Below are positions 9,335 through 18,858 of a stretch of 64,000 nucleotides of DNA, one piece after another. Under the pieces are notes generated by a model. The model worked only from the letters and a program-made list of their open reading frames with translations. It was not told the origin of the DNA and ran no database searches. How positions within the stretch are numbered: position 1 is the stretch's first letter; each line of letters starts with the position of its first letter. The stretch is taken from positions 124,001 through 188,000 of the forward strand of contig NZ_BCUT01000005.1 in assembly GCF_001591365.1 (NCBI RefSeq), given 5' to 3'. Source of the DNA: Variovorax paradoxus NBRC 15149. GTDB taxonomy: Bacteria; Pseudomonadota; Gammaproteobacteria; Burkholderiales; Burkholderiaceae_C. The position numbers were made by a program, and so were the translations under genes.

Positions 9335-9571
9335 TCAGCGCAGGCCGATGCGCGAGGCGCGCGAGCGCAGCAGCTCGGCCTGCGCCGGATCCGTCGGCTC
9401 GATGTCGTCCGCCGCAACCTGCAGCGCGCGCATCTGCTCCACCTCGCCGATGATCTTGTTCGGGCTCAGCAGGGCCTCGACGAGCATCAGGGTTTCGTCG
9501 AGCAGCCCCTTGAAGGCGTCGGCAAGGCTTTCGGCGGCACCGGCATGGAATGGTTCGCGAACGGTGGACAT
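9335..9571 (-). CDS. Small hypothetical protein, 78 aa
   Basis: ATG at 9571 preceded by CAGGAG on the minus strand. The product (MSTVREPFHAGAAESLADAF...) is soluble, acidic and helical, with a repeated Leu/Glu pattern and no signal peptide. It is convergent with the antiporter and divergent from the LysR gene at 9685. The family is not recognised; good coding bias and ribosome site support a real gene. Confidence 0.7.
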   Translation of the reverse strand: MSTVREPFHAGAAESLADAFKGLLDETLMLVEALLSPNKIIGEVEQMRALQVAADDIEPTDPAQAELLRSRASRIGLR

Positions 9572-9650
9572 CGATCAACTCCTGGTTGCTTGGGATGCCT
9601 TCATCTTGGGCCCGCGTTCGCATCAAGTAAAACGATATTAATTGCCAGTT

Positions 9651-9671
9651 GAGTGCAAAATTTATGCACTC
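9651..9671. promoter_or_regulatory. Perfect inverted repeat GAGTGCA-N7-TGCACTC
   Basis: Seven-base arms at 9651-9657 and 9665-9671 with a 7-bp AT-rich spacer. The site contains the T-N11-A layout typical of LysR operators. It lies in the divergent region, 14 bases before the LysR start at 9685, so autoregulation is the simplest reading. Confidence 0.6.
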
Positions 9672-9684
9672 AAAAGGATGCGGC

Positions 9685-10551
9685 ATGGACATCAACCTGG
9701 CCCGGACTTTCCTCGAGATCGTGGACACGCGCAGCTTCCAGCGCGCCGCCGAGCGGCTGCACGTCACGCAGACTTCGGTGAGCGCGCGCGTGCGAACGCT
9801 CGAGGAGCTGCTGGGCCGACCGCTCTTCGTGCGCAACAAGGCGGGCGCGGTGCTCACCGCGGCCGGCGAGCAGTTCCTGCCGCACGCCACCATCCTGGTG
9901 CAGGTGTGGGAGCGCGCGCGCCACCAGGTAGCGGTGCCCGTCGGCAGCCGCGCGGTGCTTGCCATCGGCTGCGAGATCAGCCTGTGGGATCCGCTGCTGC
10001 TGCAATGGCTGCTGTGGATGCGCACGGCCGCGCCGCAACTGGCCATCCGCACCGAGGTCGGCTTTCCGCACGACCTGCTCGACAAGGTGGCCGCGGGCGT
10101 GCTCGACATGGCCATTGCCTACGCGCCGCAGCAGCGGCCGGGCCTGCGCGTGGAGCTGCTCATCGAGGAGAAGCTGGTCATGGTCACGACCGCGCAGCAT
10201 CCGCGCGTGCCGCGGCCGGCGGACTATGTGTATGTGGACTGGGGCCCGGAGTTCGCGGCGCAGCACGGCCTCGCGTTTCCCGAGCTCTCCAACGCCGCGG
10301 TGAGCGCCGGGCTCGGGCCGCTCGGGCGCGAGTATCTGTTGGCCGCGGGCGGCACCGGCTACTTCCGGCACGACGTGGTGCGCAGCCACCTCGAGTCGGG
10401 CCGGCTGCGCCGCGTGCCCGGCACGCCGGAGTTTCTTTATCCGGCCTATGCGGTGTATGCGGTGGGAGCGGACGCGGCCATCGTCGATCCCGCGCTTGCG
10501 GGCCTCAGGCAAGTGGTCAAGGCGAAGCCGGAGGTCCAGGCGGAGGCCTAG
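9685..10551 (+). CDS. LysR-family transcriptional regulator
   Basis: 288 aa from the ATG at 9685, preceded by AAAAGG; an in-frame ATG at 9664 sits inside the operator-like palindrome. An N-terminal winged helix (MDINLARTFLEIVDTRSFQRA, given as residues 1-21; LHVTQTSVSARVRTLEE) is followed by a short substrate-binding-like domain. The last codon overlaps the convergent small membrane-protein gene by 4 bases. The target may be the divergent 78-aa gene or unlinked genes. Confidence 0.82.
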   Translation: MDINLARTFLEIVDTRSFQRAAERLHVTQTSVSARVRTLEELLGRPLFVRNKAGAVLTAAGEQFLPHATILVQVWERARHQVAVPVGSRAVLAIGCEISLWDPLLLQWLLWMRTAAPQLAIRTEVGFPHDLLDKVAAGVLDMAIAYAPQQRPGLRVELLIEEKLVMVTTAQHPRVPRPADYVYVDWGPEFAAQHGLAFPELSNAAVSAGLGPLGREYLLAAGGTGYFRHDVVRSHLESGRLRRVPGTPEFLYPAYAVYAVGADAAIVDPALAGLRQVVKAKPEVQAEA

Positions 10552-10850
10552 CCGGCCAGCATGTGCCGCGCGCGCTCCACGCGCTCTTCATGCGACTGCA
10601 GCAGCGACTCGTAGTACAGGCACAGCGGCATGGCAACGAACACCATGCCCGCCACGTAGACGATCAGGCCCATCAGCGGAAAGTCGTCGCCTCCCCAGTA
10701 GGGAAGGGACGCCACCGCGGCGCCTGCTGCAATGACTGCAATCACGCACTGCAGCGCGTGGCGCAAGAACGTGGTTCGCGAGTAGCCCGGTGGGTCGTAC
10801 TTCTGACGGTCCAGCATGGAACACTCGCCCTTGTCTCCTTCACCGTGCAT
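10548..10850 (-). CDS. Small membrane protein, 100 aa
   Basis: Two predicted membrane helices (about residues 33-52 and 57-79) with a charged N-terminus and a charged C-terminal helix (SHEERVERARHM). AAGGA precedes the ATG at 10850; an internal ATG at residue 12 is an alternative. It is probably an inner-membrane protein. It overlaps the LysR stop by 4 bases, tail to tail. The family is not recognised. Confidence 0.65.
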   Translation of the reverse strand: MHGEGDKGECSMLDRQKYDPPGYSRTTFLRHALQCVIAVIAAGAAVASLPYWGGDDFPLMGLIVYVAGMVFVAMPLCLYYESLLQSHEERVERARHMLAG

Positions 10851-10926
10851 CGTCGTTCCTTGTTAGAAGGGCGTTAACGATTTTTAACCCTGTGAATTAC
10901 CGCGGTCAAGGCGGCAGACCCGCAGC

Positions 10927-13900
10927 TCAGTCGTACTTGAGCGTGTAGATCAGGTCGAGCCCGCTGGTCTGGCCGGCCTGTCCGCGCAGCGTGAGGCGCT
11001 GCGTCAGGTCGTAGAAGATGAAGATGGTGCCGAAGGTGCCGCCCAGGCTGCGTTCGTAGGTGAGATAGAAATCCTTCGACAGCCGCTTGCCGAGCGTGAC
11101 CGCCGATTCGCGCAGGTCGCCGCCGCTGCCGGGGCCCTTGAAGCCGAGTTCGTCCAGGCCGAAGCGGCCGGCCAGGCTGCCGCCGCTCGTGCCCTTGCTG
11201 ACGTGGCCGATCAAAGCGAGCGCCGCCTGCTGCAGCAGCGCCGATTCGCCGCCGCTGGTGGCCGAGGCGCGGCCGAGCACCACCCACGAGAGCGTCTCCG
11301 CGTCGGACAGCGCGGGCTCCGAATAGAGCTTGACGCGCGGCGACTGCGCGGTGCCCGTGATCTGCACGCCGGCGCGCTGCGAGATGTTGGGCCGGATCGC
11401 CAGGATGTCGAGCGCGGGATTGTCGAAGGGCCCGTTGAAGCGGGCCACGCCGGTTTCCACGTCGAGCTGCTGGCCGTAGGCGCGGTACTGGCCCTTCACG
11501 GTCTTCACTTCGCCGGTGATGCGCGGCGGCGCATCGAGGCGCGTGCTGCGGATCTCCAGGTCGCCCTCGAGCCGCGTTGTGATGCCGCGCCCCTGCACCG
11601 CGAAGTCGTCGCCCAGGTCGAAGTTCACCACGATGTCGGGCGGCTTCGCGGTCTGCGGCCTGGCGGCCTGCGCCTCGTTGCGCGCGGCGTCGCGCTGGGC
11701 CTGCTCGGCCATCTCGCGGTCCTTGGCGGCGGAGCGCACCACCACGTCGGTGCCCAGGCTCGGCGCGGTCTCGTCGGGCAGGATGATCACCGCGCGGTCG
11801 GTCCTGAGCTTGCCGCGCACGCTGAACTGGCCGGCGTCCAGGCGCGCCTGCAGGTTGCCCGAGAGCGTGAGCTGCCGGTCGGTGCGCACCAGCACCCGCA
11901 GCGCGCGCAGGTCGGCCTGCAGCGCCATGCGGATGCCTGTGCCCGAGGCGCCGGCCGCGCCCCAGGCCATGTCGCCGCGCGCCGAGAGCGAGCCGCCGTC
12001 GCTCGCGGCCTGGCTGGCCGCGGTGCTGCGGTTGCCGCTCTGGCCGCCGATGCGCACCGTGCTGCCGGCGCCGCCCTTGAGCGTGAATTCGGTGATCTCG
12101 ATGCGCTCTCCGGTGAGCGTGGCGCGCAGCCGGCCGTCGCGCAGGTCGAGCCCTTCGACCGGCGCGCGCAGCGCGAGCTTGTCGGCGCCCAGCGTGCCGT
12201 TCCAGCGCGGCGCTGCGCGGTTGCCCGAGAGCGCGGCATCGGCGTCCAGCGTGCCCGCCACGCGCCAGCCGGGCGGCGCGAGCATCGACCACACGCCAAG
12301 GTTGGGCAGCGTGGCCTTGATGTTGCCGGCCAGCGGCGCATCGGGCGCCCATTGCCAGCCGCCCGCGCGCTGCTGCATGCGCGTGTTGAGCTCTGCACCG
12401 ATCTTGCCCGCGCGTTCGCTGTCCCAAGCCAGCGTGGCGCGCACGGCCTCGCCCTGCGCATCGAGCCGCAGTTCGGCCTGGCGCAGGCCGGCCGGCGTGC
12501 TGGGCGCGGTGCCCTGCGCGGTGGCGGAATTCATTGTGCGCTCGCTGGCCGTGCCGGTGCCGCGGCTCGTGATGCGCGTGACCAGCGCGGCCTCGCCCGC
12601 CTGCACGCGGATGTCGCCGCTCTGGCGTGCGATCCGCGCATGGGCGCGCAGGGTGTCGCCGGCGTCGATGTCCCAGTCGCCGTCGAACACGAGGTCGCCG
12701 CTCACGCCGATCTCGTTGAAGGTGGCGCTGGCGCCGAAGGCCTCGGCCCAGGCCATCGGAAGGCCCTGCAGCTTGCCCTTGGACTGCAGGCGGAAGGCCT
12801 GGTCCGGGGCCGCGCCGCTTCGGGTGAAGCGCAGCGGCTGCCACTCGATGCGCACGGTGCCAGGTGCCGGGCCGCGCAAGGTGGCGGCAGCGGCCGAGGC
12901 TTCGAGATCGAGCCGGCTGCTGCTGCCGCTTCCGCTGGTCTTGAGGGTGGCGGTGAGCTCGCGGCCGAGCTCCAGCGTCCAGGGCGCGCTGGCGGTGGCG
13001 GGCTTCGCGCTGTCCTGGGCCTGCAGGCGCAGGCTGGCGAGCGCTGCGCGCCATTGGTTGGGCCCTGCAAGGCCGCCGCTCGCGCGCGCGTCGAGCGTGA
13101 GCTTCTGCGTGCCGGTGCTGGCTTCGCCCTGCAGCGCGAGCGTGGCCTGCGCCAGGCTGCCGGCAAGGTCCGCGTGCAGGCCCTTGAGCTGGACGGTGGA
13201 GGCCGCTGCGTTGCCATTGCCCTCGGCAGCCGGCATGCGCAGCTCCAGGCGCGGCACGCCGAGCACGGCCTTGAGGCTGGGCTCCGCAATGCCGCGCTGG
13301 GCCGGCGCATTGGGGTTCTCGAGCCGGCGCTGGATGGTCTGCCAGCCGCCCTGCCAGCTGGCGTCGAGCTGCGCGGAGCCCTTGGCGGACTTGCCCGCGA
13401 ACAGCTTCGACATCTGGGGCAGGCCTTCGATCCAGCGCTGCACGGCTTCGGCGTCGTCGATGCGCGCCTTGATCTCGCCGGCCCCTTGTGCGGGCGCGAT
13501 GCGGCCTTCGAGCTGCGCGCCACCGCCCGGCAGCGTGAGGTCGAGCTTGCCGCTCGCGGCCTGCTCGGCCACGCGCACCTGCAACCGGCCCCCGATGCTG
13601 GCGCGTTCGGCTTCGACGCGCAGCGTGCGCAGGTCCAGCACCTGGTTCTTCCACTGGCCCTGGGCGAGCACGCGGTCGAGGCCGAAGCCGGGCATGGCCG
13701 CGCTGCCGGCACCGCCTTGGGCCCGCAGCGCGAGGTCGAAGCCGATGGTGTCCTCGCGCTGCTGCGCCGTGGCCGTGCCGTTGATCGGCGCGCCCGACAG
13801 CTCGCTGTGCAGCAGGCCGGGCCGCACGCCGCGCACGGTGGCGCGCGCCTGCCAGGGTGCGGGCGCGGGGCTCCAGCGGCCTTCGGCATCGATGCGGCCG

Positions 13901-15012
13901 CCGCCCGCGCGCAGCGTGGCTTCGGGCACGGTCCAGCTGGTGCCGTCGAAGCCCACGCGCGCCTCGACCTGTTCGAGCGGCAGCGCGCCCTTGTCCCAGG
14001 GCCCGGGCAGCGCGTTGCGGATGCTGGCCGAGGCCTGCCAGGCGGCGGGTCCGGTGGCCGCGTCGGGCTGCAGCGCCACCGTGCCGGTCAGCCGCGTGCG
14101 CGGTGCGCCGGGCCAGAGGCTGGCCGCATCGACGTTGCGCAGGTCGGCCTTGGCATCGATGACGGGCTGCGGCAGCCAGGGCGCGACGTTCGCCTGCAGC
14201 TTTGCTTCCATCGGGGCCTCGGCATCGGGCTCGGACGGCTTCAGTTCGGCGGCCACCTGCAGCCGCGCGCCGGTGCCGGCAAGCGTGCCCTTGATGGCGG
14301 CCTGGGCCAGCACCTCGATGCTGCGGCCTTCGGCCAGCGGTGCCTTCACGCGGCCGTCGAGCGTGGCGTCGAGCGCCATCGGCGCGGGCCCTTGCAGCTT
14401 GACGCGCGCGCTGTAGTGGCCGTCGGCAATGTCGACGCCCTTGACCTCCAGCCGATGCTCCGCGCCGGTGTAGCGGTAGCTGCCCGCGAGCTGGCTGGCC
14501 TGAAGCGCGGGCGGGCCGGTCCAGCGCAGCTCGTCGATGCGGAACGGCAGCTCGACCTCGATCGGCAGCGCGAGCTGTTCGAGCGGCTCGGTGGGCGTGT
14601 CGCTCGGCGGGCCGCGGCGTTCGATGAGCAGGCGCGCCGCATGCACTTCGCCGAGCTGCAGCTTGCGCTGGAACAGCGGCGCGAGCTGCCAGCCGACGCT
14701 TGCCTCCTGCACCTCGACCGCCAGCTTGTCGCTTTGCCAGCGCAGCCAGCCGATGCGCCCGCCGGTGCGCAGCGAGCCCGTGACCTCGCGGCTTTCGAGC
14801 GTCTGCCCGGCGGGCAAATAGCGCGCGGCCTTGGCGAGCGCGAAGGCCAGCGACTGGTTGGAGCCGATCCACCACCACGCGGCCGCGCCGACCACGAGCA
14901 CCAGCGCGAGCAGGCCCGCGAACATCCAGCCCAGCGCACGCAGCGCGCGCCGCGTGCGCGAGCGCCGTGCGCGTGCCGGTAGCGTGGACTGGGGTTCGGC
15001 GTCGGTCTGCAT
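10927..15012 (-). CDS. tamB: Translocation and assembly module protein TamB (DUF490)
   Basis: 1,361 aa, a normal TamB length. An N-terminal signal anchor (residues 27-50, WMFAGLLALVLVVGAAAWWW) is followed by a long beta-rich region. The conserved C-terminal TamB domain ends DLIYTLKYD. TamB spans the periplasm as a beta-taco and works with TamA in moving lipids and proteins to the outer membrane. The gene begins 14 bases after tamA ends, so the two are one transcript. The ATG at 15012 was chosen because it places the anchor at the N-terminus; the open frame runs upstream through tamA as an out-of-frame shadow. Confidence 0.92.
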   Translation of the reverse strand: MQTDAEPQSTLPARARRSRTRRALRALGWMFAGLLALVLVVGAAAWWWIGSNQSLAFALAKAARYLPAGQTLESREVTGSLRTGGRIGWLRWQSDKLAVEVQEASVGWQLAPLFQRKLQLGEVHAARLLIERRGPPSDTPTEPLEQLALPIEVELPFRIDELRWTGPPALQASQLAGSYRYTGAEHRLEVKGVDIADGHYSARVKLQGPAPMALDATLDGRVKAPLAEGRSIEVLAQAAIKGTLAGTGARLQVAAELKPSEPDAEAPMEAKLQANVAPWLPQPVIDAKADLRNVDAASLWPGAPRTRLTGTVALQPDAATGPAAWQASASIRNALPGPWDKGALPLEQVEARVGFDGTSWTVPEATLRAGGGRIDAEGRWSPAPAPWQARATVRGVRPGLLHSELSGAPINGTATAQQREDTIGFDLALRAQGGAGSAAMPGFGLDRVLAQGQWKNQVLDLRTLRVEAERASIGGRLQVRVAEQAASGKLDLTLPGGGAQLEGRIAPAQGAGEIKARIDDAEAVQRWIEGLPQMSKLFAGKSAKGSAQLDASWQGGWQTIQRRLENPNAPAQRGIAEPSLKAVLGVPRLELRMPAAEGNGNAAASTVQLKGLHADLAGSLAQATLALQGEASTGTQKLTLDARASGGLAGPNQWRAALASLRLQAQDSAKPATASAPWTLELGRELTATLKTSGSGSSSRLDLEASAAAATLRGPAPGTVRIEWQPLRFTRSGAAPDQAFRLQSKGKLQGLPMAWAEAFGASATFNEIGVSGDLVFDGDWDIDAGDTLRAHARIARQSGDIRVQAGEAALVTRITSRGTGTASERTMNSATAQGTAPSTPAGLRQAELRLDAQGEAVRATLAWDSERAGKIGAELNTRMQQRAGGWQWAPDAPLAGNIKATLPNLGVWSMLAPPGWRVAGTLDADAALSGNRAAPRWNGTLGADKLALRAPVEGLDLRDGRLRATLTGERIEITEFTLKGGAGSTVRIGGQSGNRSTAASQAASDGGSLSARGDMAWGAAGASGTGIRMALQADLRALRVLVRTDRQLTLSGNLQARLDAGQFSVRGKLRTDRAVIILPDETAPSLGTDVVVRSAAKDREMAEQAQRDAARNEAQAARPQTAKPPDIVVNFDLGDDFAVQGRGITTRLEGDLEIRSTRLDAPPRITGEVKTVKGQYRAYGQQLDVETGVARFNGPFDNPALDILAIRPNISQRAGVQITGTAQSPRVKLYSEPALSDAETLSWVVLGRASATSGGESALLQQAALALIGHVSKGTSGGSLAGRFGLDELGFKGPGSGGDLRESAVTLGKRLSKDFYLTYERSLGGTFGTIFIFYDLTQRLTLRGQAGQTSGLDLIYTLKYD

Positions 15013-15026
15013 CGATGCGTGCGCGT

Positions 15027-16958
15027 TCAGAAAGTGAAGCCCAGGCGAAAGTGCAGGCGGAACTTGCGCGTGTCCACGCCATAGGCGAGGTCGGCCTGCA
15101 CCGGCCCGACCGGGCTGCGCCAGCGCGCGCCCACGCCCACGCCGACCTTCGGCTTGAGCTCGCCGGGCTTGTCGGCCACGGCGCCGGCGTCGGCAAACAC
15201 CACGCTCTCCCATTCGGTGAGCTTGTCCTTGTAGACGAAGGGCCGCTGCCATTCGACGCTCACCACGCCCAGGTAGCGGCCGGCCACGATCTGGCCGTCG
15301 CTGCGCACGGTGCCGATCTGGCGGTAGCTGTAGCCGCGCACGGTGGTGTCGCCGCCCGTGAGGAACATCAGCGTGGAGGGAATCTGCGCGCTGTCCTTGG
15401 CGGACACGGCACCGGCTTCGGCGCGCAGCTGCAGCCGGCTGCGGCGCGCCAGCGTGTCGGCGTCGCGGTCTTCGGCGAAGCCCAGCGGCAGCACGCCGAG
15501 CCAGCGCGCATAGGTGCGCGTGAAGGGCAGGCGCTCGCCGGTCAGCGTGTAGCCGGCGCCCAGTTCGAGCGCCAGGCCGAAGCCGCGCGTGGGCGCGGCG
15601 TTGTCGTCGAAATAGCGGCCGGTCCAGCCCCAGTTGGCGGTCACGGCGGAGGCCGAGGGCGGGGCGTTGATGCCGCGGTTCTGCGCATAGTCGTACTGCA
15701 GGAAGTAGCTGCGGTCGATGTGGCCGCTGGACTTGCTGCGCCCGCTGCGCAGCCGGCCGCTGTCGACCACGTAGCTGCCCGAGGTTTCGCTCTTGAGCCC
15801 GGCGCCCGCGAACCAGCGCCATCCGCGGTCATCGGGAATGGCGTTCCACTCGGTGCCCAGCGACTTGATGTCGCGGTCCACCGACAGCCGCGACACGGCG
15901 CGCCAGCCGAGCAGCGGCAGCCGGTTGTGGATGTGGTCCACCGACAGCCGCGGGCCGTTGTCGGTGGTGAAGCCCGCGCCCAGCACCACCTTCTGCATCG
16001 GCGCTTCGCGCAGCTGCGCAATCACCGGGGCGGCCAGCGGCGTGCCGCTCTCGGTGTCGAGCGTGAGGAACACCGAGTCGTAATAGCCGCTGCTGGCCAG
16101 GCGCTGCTGGGCATCGAGCAGCTTCTGCTGGTCGTAGTCGGTGCCGGTGGGAAGCTGCGCGATGCGGCGCGCGCCGTCGGCGTCGTAGCGCTCGGTGCCG
16201 CGCAGCACGAGCGGGCCGAAGCGGTAGGCCGGGCCCGACTGGTAGGTGACGCTGAGGCGGGCCTCGTGCCGGTCGGCATCGACCTCGGCGCGGCTCACTT
16301 CGACGCTGCCGGTGGGAAAGCGCCTGGCCGTGAGGCTGCGCAATGCAATGGTCTTGGCGTTGTCCCAGCCCTGCTGCGTGAAGGGCTGGCCCGGGCGCAG
16401 CGTCCAGCCGGTGCGGATCGAATCGCGCTGGGCCTCGGCCGTGGGGTCGTTTGCAATGGCGCCGCCGTAGCTGATCTGCACGTTGCTCACGCGCGTGAGT
16501 TCGCCCGGCTCCACCGTGATGACGATCTCGCGCGGCGCCTTGTCGCTGGCCGGCGTCTCGTTGAGCTCCAGCGTCAGCGTGGGCGTGAAATAGCCCAGCG
16601 TGCCGAGCAGTTCGCGCGCATTGCCTTCGGCCGCCACCATGAGCCGCGAGATCTCGGTGGCGCCCAGGTCGTCGAGCGTGCGGTAGCGCTGGATGTCCAG
16701 GTGCAGCGTGAGGTACTCGCGCACCGTGTCGGGCCCGCGCACCTCGACGGTGAAGGCGTCGCGCCGCGGCCCGCTTCGCTCGCTGTCCTTGCGGTCCGCA
16801 TCGGCGGCCGCGCCGTCGCTGCGCACCAGCGCGGGGGTGGCCGTGTCCTGCGCGCTGTCCTTCTTCGGCAGCAGGCTGCATCCCTGCAAGAGCAGGACGC
16901 CGCAAAAAAGCAAGGCCGGCAACCACGCCGGCGCAATGACTGGAACCACCCTGAGCAT
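15027..16958 (-). CDS. tamA: TamA-like Omp85 outer-membrane assembly factor, with lipobox
   Basis: 643 aa. POTRA-like repeats (about residues 65-300) precede a C-terminal Omp85 beta-barrel ending LHFRLGFTF, with a terminal Phe as in outer-membrane barrels. FLTGGDTTVRGY resembles the conserved Omp85 barrel motif with VRGY. The N-terminus (MLRVVPVIAPAWLPALLFCG, then VLLLQGCSLL) contains a lipobox-like LLQGC, so the protein may be a lipoprotein as well as a barrel, unlike E. coli TamA. It pairs with tamB directly downstream. The ATG at 16958 was preferred over the frame start at 17024. Confidence 0.9.
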   Translation of the reverse strand: MLRVVPVIAPAWLPALLFCGVLLLQGCSLLPKKDSAQDTATPALVRSDGAAADADRKDSERSGPRRDAFTVEVRGPDTVREYLTLHLDIQRYRTLDDLGATEISRLMVAAEGNARELLGTLGYFTPTLTLELNETPASDKAPREIVITVEPGELTRVSNVQISYGGAIANDPTAEAQRDSIRTGWTLRPGQPFTQQGWDNAKTIALRSLTARRFPTGSVEVSRAEVDADRHEARLSVTYQSGPAYRFGPLVLRGTERYDADGARRIAQLPTGTDYDQQKLLDAQQRLASSGYYDSVFLTLDTESGTPLAAPVIAQLREAPMQKVVLGAGFTTDNGPRLSVDHIHNRLPLLGWRAVSRLSVDRDIKSLGTEWNAIPDDRGWRWFAGAGLKSETSGSYVVDSGRLRSGRSKSSGHIDRSYFLQYDYAQNRGINAPPSASAVTANWGWTGRYFDDNAAPTRGFGLALELGAGYTLTGERLPFTRTYARWLGVLPLGFAEDRDADTLARRSRLQLRAEAGAVSAKDSAQIPSTLMFLTGGDTTVRGYSYRQIGTVRSDGQIVAGRYLGVVSVEWQRPFVYKDKLTEWESVVFADAGAVADKPGELKPKVGVGVGARWRSPVGPVQADLAYGVDTRKFRLHFRLGFTF

Positions 16959-17029
16959 GGGCGGATTTTGACAGCAAGGCGGGCCGGTTCCGTAAGCATC
17001 CGGAAACAGTTCCGGGCTTCGCACCGGCC

Positions 17030-18217
17030 TTACTTAGAAAGCATTCGCATTGCTTCTTCGAGGCCGCGCAGCGTGAGCGGGTACATGCGGTTGGACATGA
17101 GCTGCTGCATCACCGCGATGCTCTGGCGGTACTGCCACACGCCCTGCGGCTCGGGGTTGATCCAGGCGAACTTGGGGAAGGTGTGCGTGAGGCGCTGGAT
17201 CCATTCGGCGCCGGCTTCCTCGTTGTTGTACTCGACGCTGCCGCCGGGCTGCAGGATCTCGTAGGGGCTCATGGTCGCGTCGCCGACGAAGATGAGCTTG
17301 TAGTCCTTGTTGTACTTGCGCAGGATGTCCCAGGTCGCGAACTTCTCGGAGAAGCGGCGCTTGTTGTTCTTCCACATGAAGTCGTAGACGCAGTTGTGGA
17401 AGTAGAAGAACTCCAGGTGCTTGAACTCGGTCTTGACGGCCGAGAACAGCTCCTCCACGCGCTGGATGTGCTCGTCCATGGTGCCGCCCACGTCCATCAG
17501 CAGCAGCACCTTGACGTTGTTGTGGCGCTCGGGCCGCATCTTGATGTCGAGGTAGCCGGCATTGGCCGCGGTCGAGTGGATGGTGTCGTCCAGGTCCAGC
17601 TCTTCCTCGTGGCCCTCGCGCGCGAACTTGCGCAGCCGCCGCAGCGCCACCTTGATGTTGCGCGTGCCGAGCTCCTGGCTGTCGTCGTAGTCTTTATAGG
17701 CGCGCTGGTCCCACACCTTCACGGCGCTCTTGTTCTTGCCCGCGCCGCCGATGCGCACGCCCTGCGGGTTGTAGCCGCCGTGGCCGAAGGGCGAGGTGCC
17801 GCCGGTGCCGATCCACTTGTTGCCGCCCTCGTGGCGCTCCTTCTGCTCCTCGAAGCGCTTCTTGAGCGTTTCCATGAGCTCGTCCCAGCCCATCTTCTCG
17901 ATCTTGGCCTTTTCCTCGGCCGTGAACTCGCGCTCCAGCGTCTTGCGCAGCCAGTCGAGCGGCACTTCCTTGGTGAAGTCGGCCAGCATCTCCACGCCCT
18001 TGAAGTAGGCGGCAAAGGCGCGGTCGAACTTGTCGTAGTGCTTCTCGTCCTTGACCAGCGCGGTGCGCGAGAGATAGTAGAAGTCGTCCAGGCCGAAGGC
18101 GCCGTCGGAGTTGGGCCCCACCACGTCGGCCTGCAGCGCCTCGAGCAGCGTGAGGTATTCCTTGACCGAGACCGGCAGCTTGGCCGAGCGCAGCGTGTAG
18201 AAGAAATCGATCAGCAT
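17030..18217 (-). CDS. VWA domain protein, CoxE-like, partner of MoxR ATPase
   Basis: 395 aa. An N-terminal helical region (1-190) carries a Gly-rich linker (WIGTGGTSPFGHGG). A C-terminal von Willebrand A domain begins VKVLLLMDVGGTMDEH near residue 236. The MIDAS motif is DxGxT/M rather than DxSxS, a variant seen in CoxE/DUF58-like proteins. Such proteins work with MoxR AAA+ ATPases in protein maturation. The MoxR partner is at 18859-19713, separated by an acetyltransferase gene. All are on the minus strand and likely co-transcribed with tamAB, 71 bases downstream. Confidence 0.85.
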   Translation of the reverse strand: MLIDFFYTLRSAKLPVSVKEYLTLLEALQADVVGPNSDGAFGLDDFYYLSRTALVKDEKHYDKFDRAFAAYFKGVEMLADFTKEVPLDWLRKTLEREFTAEEKAKIEKMGWDELMETLKKRFEEQKERHEGGNKWIGTGGTSPFGHGGYNPQGVRIGGAGKNKSAVKVWDQRAYKDYDDSQELGTRNIKVALRRLRKFAREGHEEELDLDDTIHSTAANAGYLDIKMRPERHNNVKVLLLMDVGGTMDEHIQRVEELFSAVKTEFKHLEFFYFHNCVYDFMWKNNKRRFSEKFATWDILRKYNKDYKLIFVGDATMSPYEILQPGGSVEYNNEEAGAEWIQRLTHTFPKFAWINPEPQGVWQYRQSIAVMQQLMSNRMYPLTLRGLEEAMRMLSK

Positions 18218-18242
18218 GGTCGGGCTTTCCTTGGGCTTCTCT

Positions 18243-18839
18243 TCAGCTTCGCGGCTTGTCGAGCAGGTAGAGCAGCTGGGCCTTCACCTCGGGCCACTCG
18301 CCCGCGGCAAGGCTGTACATCACGGTGTCGCGGATGGTGCCGTCGCGGCGCATCGCATGGCCGCGGATCACGCCGTCCTTCTTGGCGCCGAGCCGCTCGA
18401 TGGCGCGCTGCGAAGCAAAGTTGAAATTGTCGGTGCGCCAGCCCACCACGTTGCAGCCGAGGGTATCGAAGGCGTGCGTCAGCATGAGCAGCTTGCAGGT
18501 GGTGTTGACGTGGGTGCGCTGACAGCGCCGGGCGTACCAGGTGTAGCCGATCTCCACGCGCTTCACGGCCGGCAGGACGTCATGGAAGCTGGTGCTGCCG
18601 AGCACGGTGCCGGTTTCGGCTTCGGTCACGGCAAACGCGAAGCGGTGGCCGGCCTCGCGCCCCTGCAGCGCGGTTTCGATGTAGGCGCGGGTTTCGTGCG
18701 GCTCGGGCACGGAGGTGACGCGCAGCTTCCAGAGCTCGCCGTCGGCCGCGGCGGCGCGCAGGCCCTCTTCATGATCGAGCGAGAGCGGCACCAGCGCGAG
18801 GTCGCGGGCCTTCAGCGTGACAGGTTCGACGAACGCCAT
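18243..18839 (-). CDS. GNAT-family N-acetyltransferase (RimJ/RimL type)
   Basis: 198 aa. The RimJ/RimL-like fold is visible: VTLKARDLALVPLSLDH at the N-terminus, GSTSFHDVLPAVKRVEIGYTW mid-protein (span about residues 82-102), and NFNFASQRAIERLGAKKDGV near the end, the family's acetyl-CoA-proximal segment. It transfers acetyl groups to amines on proteins or small molecules. It sits between the MoxR and VWA genes with gaps of 19 and 25 bases, which suggests a shared operon. The substrate is unknown. Confidence 0.85.
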   Translation of the reverse strand: MAFVEPVTLKARDLALVPLSLDHEEGLRAAAADGELWKLRVTSVPEPHETRAYIETALQGREAGHRFAFAVTEAETGTVLGSTSFHDVLPAVKRVEIGYTWYARRCQRTHVNTTCKLLMLTHAFDTLGCNVVGWRTDNFNFASQRAIERLGAKKDGVIRGHAMRRDGTIRDTVMYSLAAGEWPEVKAQLLYLLDKPRS

Positions 18840-18858
18840 TTCGCGGGCCCCGGAGCAG

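Noticed and set aside
10874..15196. Very long alternative-frame ORFs over tamAB (also 11203-14982 on the plus strand)
   Set aside because: They are shadows caused by high GC and few stop codons; composition is Arg/Ala/Gly-rich and no domains are visible, while the tamB and tamA frames show clear family features.
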